A DNA stretch of 64,000 nt from assembly GCA_023935145.1 (NCBI GenBank), contig CM043701.1, forward strand, positions 71,130,317-71,194,316, read 5' to 3'. Under the pieces are notes generated by a model. The model worked only from the letters and a program-made list of their open reading frames with translations, was not told the origin of the DNA and did no database searches. The stretch is from Bretschneidera sinensis (lineage: Eukaryota > Streptophyta > Magnoliopsida > Brassicales > Akaniaceae). Of the stretch, positions 63,801 through 64,000 are shown one piece after another. A program made the translations under genes and the position numbers. Within the stretch, counting starts at the first letter, position 1. The number at the start of each line of letters is the position of its first letter.

Positions 63801-64000
63801 TTCATGCTTGGCCTCTTGAGATTTCTTTTTTAAGGTAAAAAAGATATGTCAATCAATGAATTATAGAATCAACCACATTACTACGTGAAACTAATAAAAC
63901 TTGTGTATGTCGGCTCAATATTTTTTTTCCCATTCTGCTTGAAAAGATGAAGCTATTCTAACCATCTTGACGCAAAGAGAAAAGCACAAGGAAAGCAATG
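63801..64000. other. No recognisable feature
   Basis: AT-rich tail of the window. Probably LINE 3' or flanking sequence. Confidence 0.5.

Overview
The window is plant nuclear DNA, almost certainly from an angiosperm and probably a eudicot. It is a stack of nested LTR retrotransposons with LINE fragments and no recognisable host gene. The evidence is AT-rich sequence, plant-type Ty3/gypsy (Athila-like, Tekay-like and another chromovirus) and Ty1/copia polyproteins, tRNA-Asp and tRNA-iMet primer sites, and many coding remnants broken by stops and frameshifts. Such stacks are typical of pericentromeric or other heterochromatic DNA. I cannot name the species.

Layout. 1-1221: end of a SIRE-like copia LTR. 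1222-2664: 3' end of a plus-strand Athila-like element (A). 2665-16231: Athila-like gag-pro-pol element E1 (minus), interrupted in integrase by gag-only element E2 (3715-10164). 16232-28041: a chromovirus-like element X (minus), entered by E1 at 16231 and by plus-strand element B (17700-26293, AGGTG target duplication). B keeps gag and protease, has no RT, RNase H or integrase, and carries an unrelated 378-codon accessory frame. 28042-28493: LINE endonuclease remnant. 28494-30004: no gene. 30005-30927: a second LINE remnant that resumes at about 63690.

30931-63677: remnants of copia G, entered by copia C (32822-63470). C was itself hit five times: Tekay-like D in its 5' LTR (33247-45628, TCTAT), solo LTR R1 in gag (46346-47245, ATATT), solo LTR R2 in protease (47991-48989, TAAAG), full element F in RNase H (51458-57028, GTTTT), and copia E in its 3' LTR (58226-63134, GACAG/GGCAG). 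D's integrase holds two solo LTRs (36349-38114, TTAGT; 38337-39663, AGTAT). At its deepest the stack is LINE > G > C > D > solo LTR.

No element looks capable of moving alone. The most interesting material is regulatory. (1) A copia LTR carries ten CCAGTCGACTGG palindromes spaced at whole helical turns upstream of a TATA box. (2) Athila-like LTRs carry six-site GATCGAGCGC arrays about 90 bp upstream of TATA. (3) Tekay-like LTRs carry arrays of dyad units whose arms co-vary around a constant core. (4) A gypsy LTR (E2) and a copia LTR family (F/R1/R2) share exact GC-rich motifs. (5) Element B pairs a gag-pro chassis with an accessory frame whose five internal stops are all TAG, matching CAG-to-TAG decay seen directly between E1 and B.
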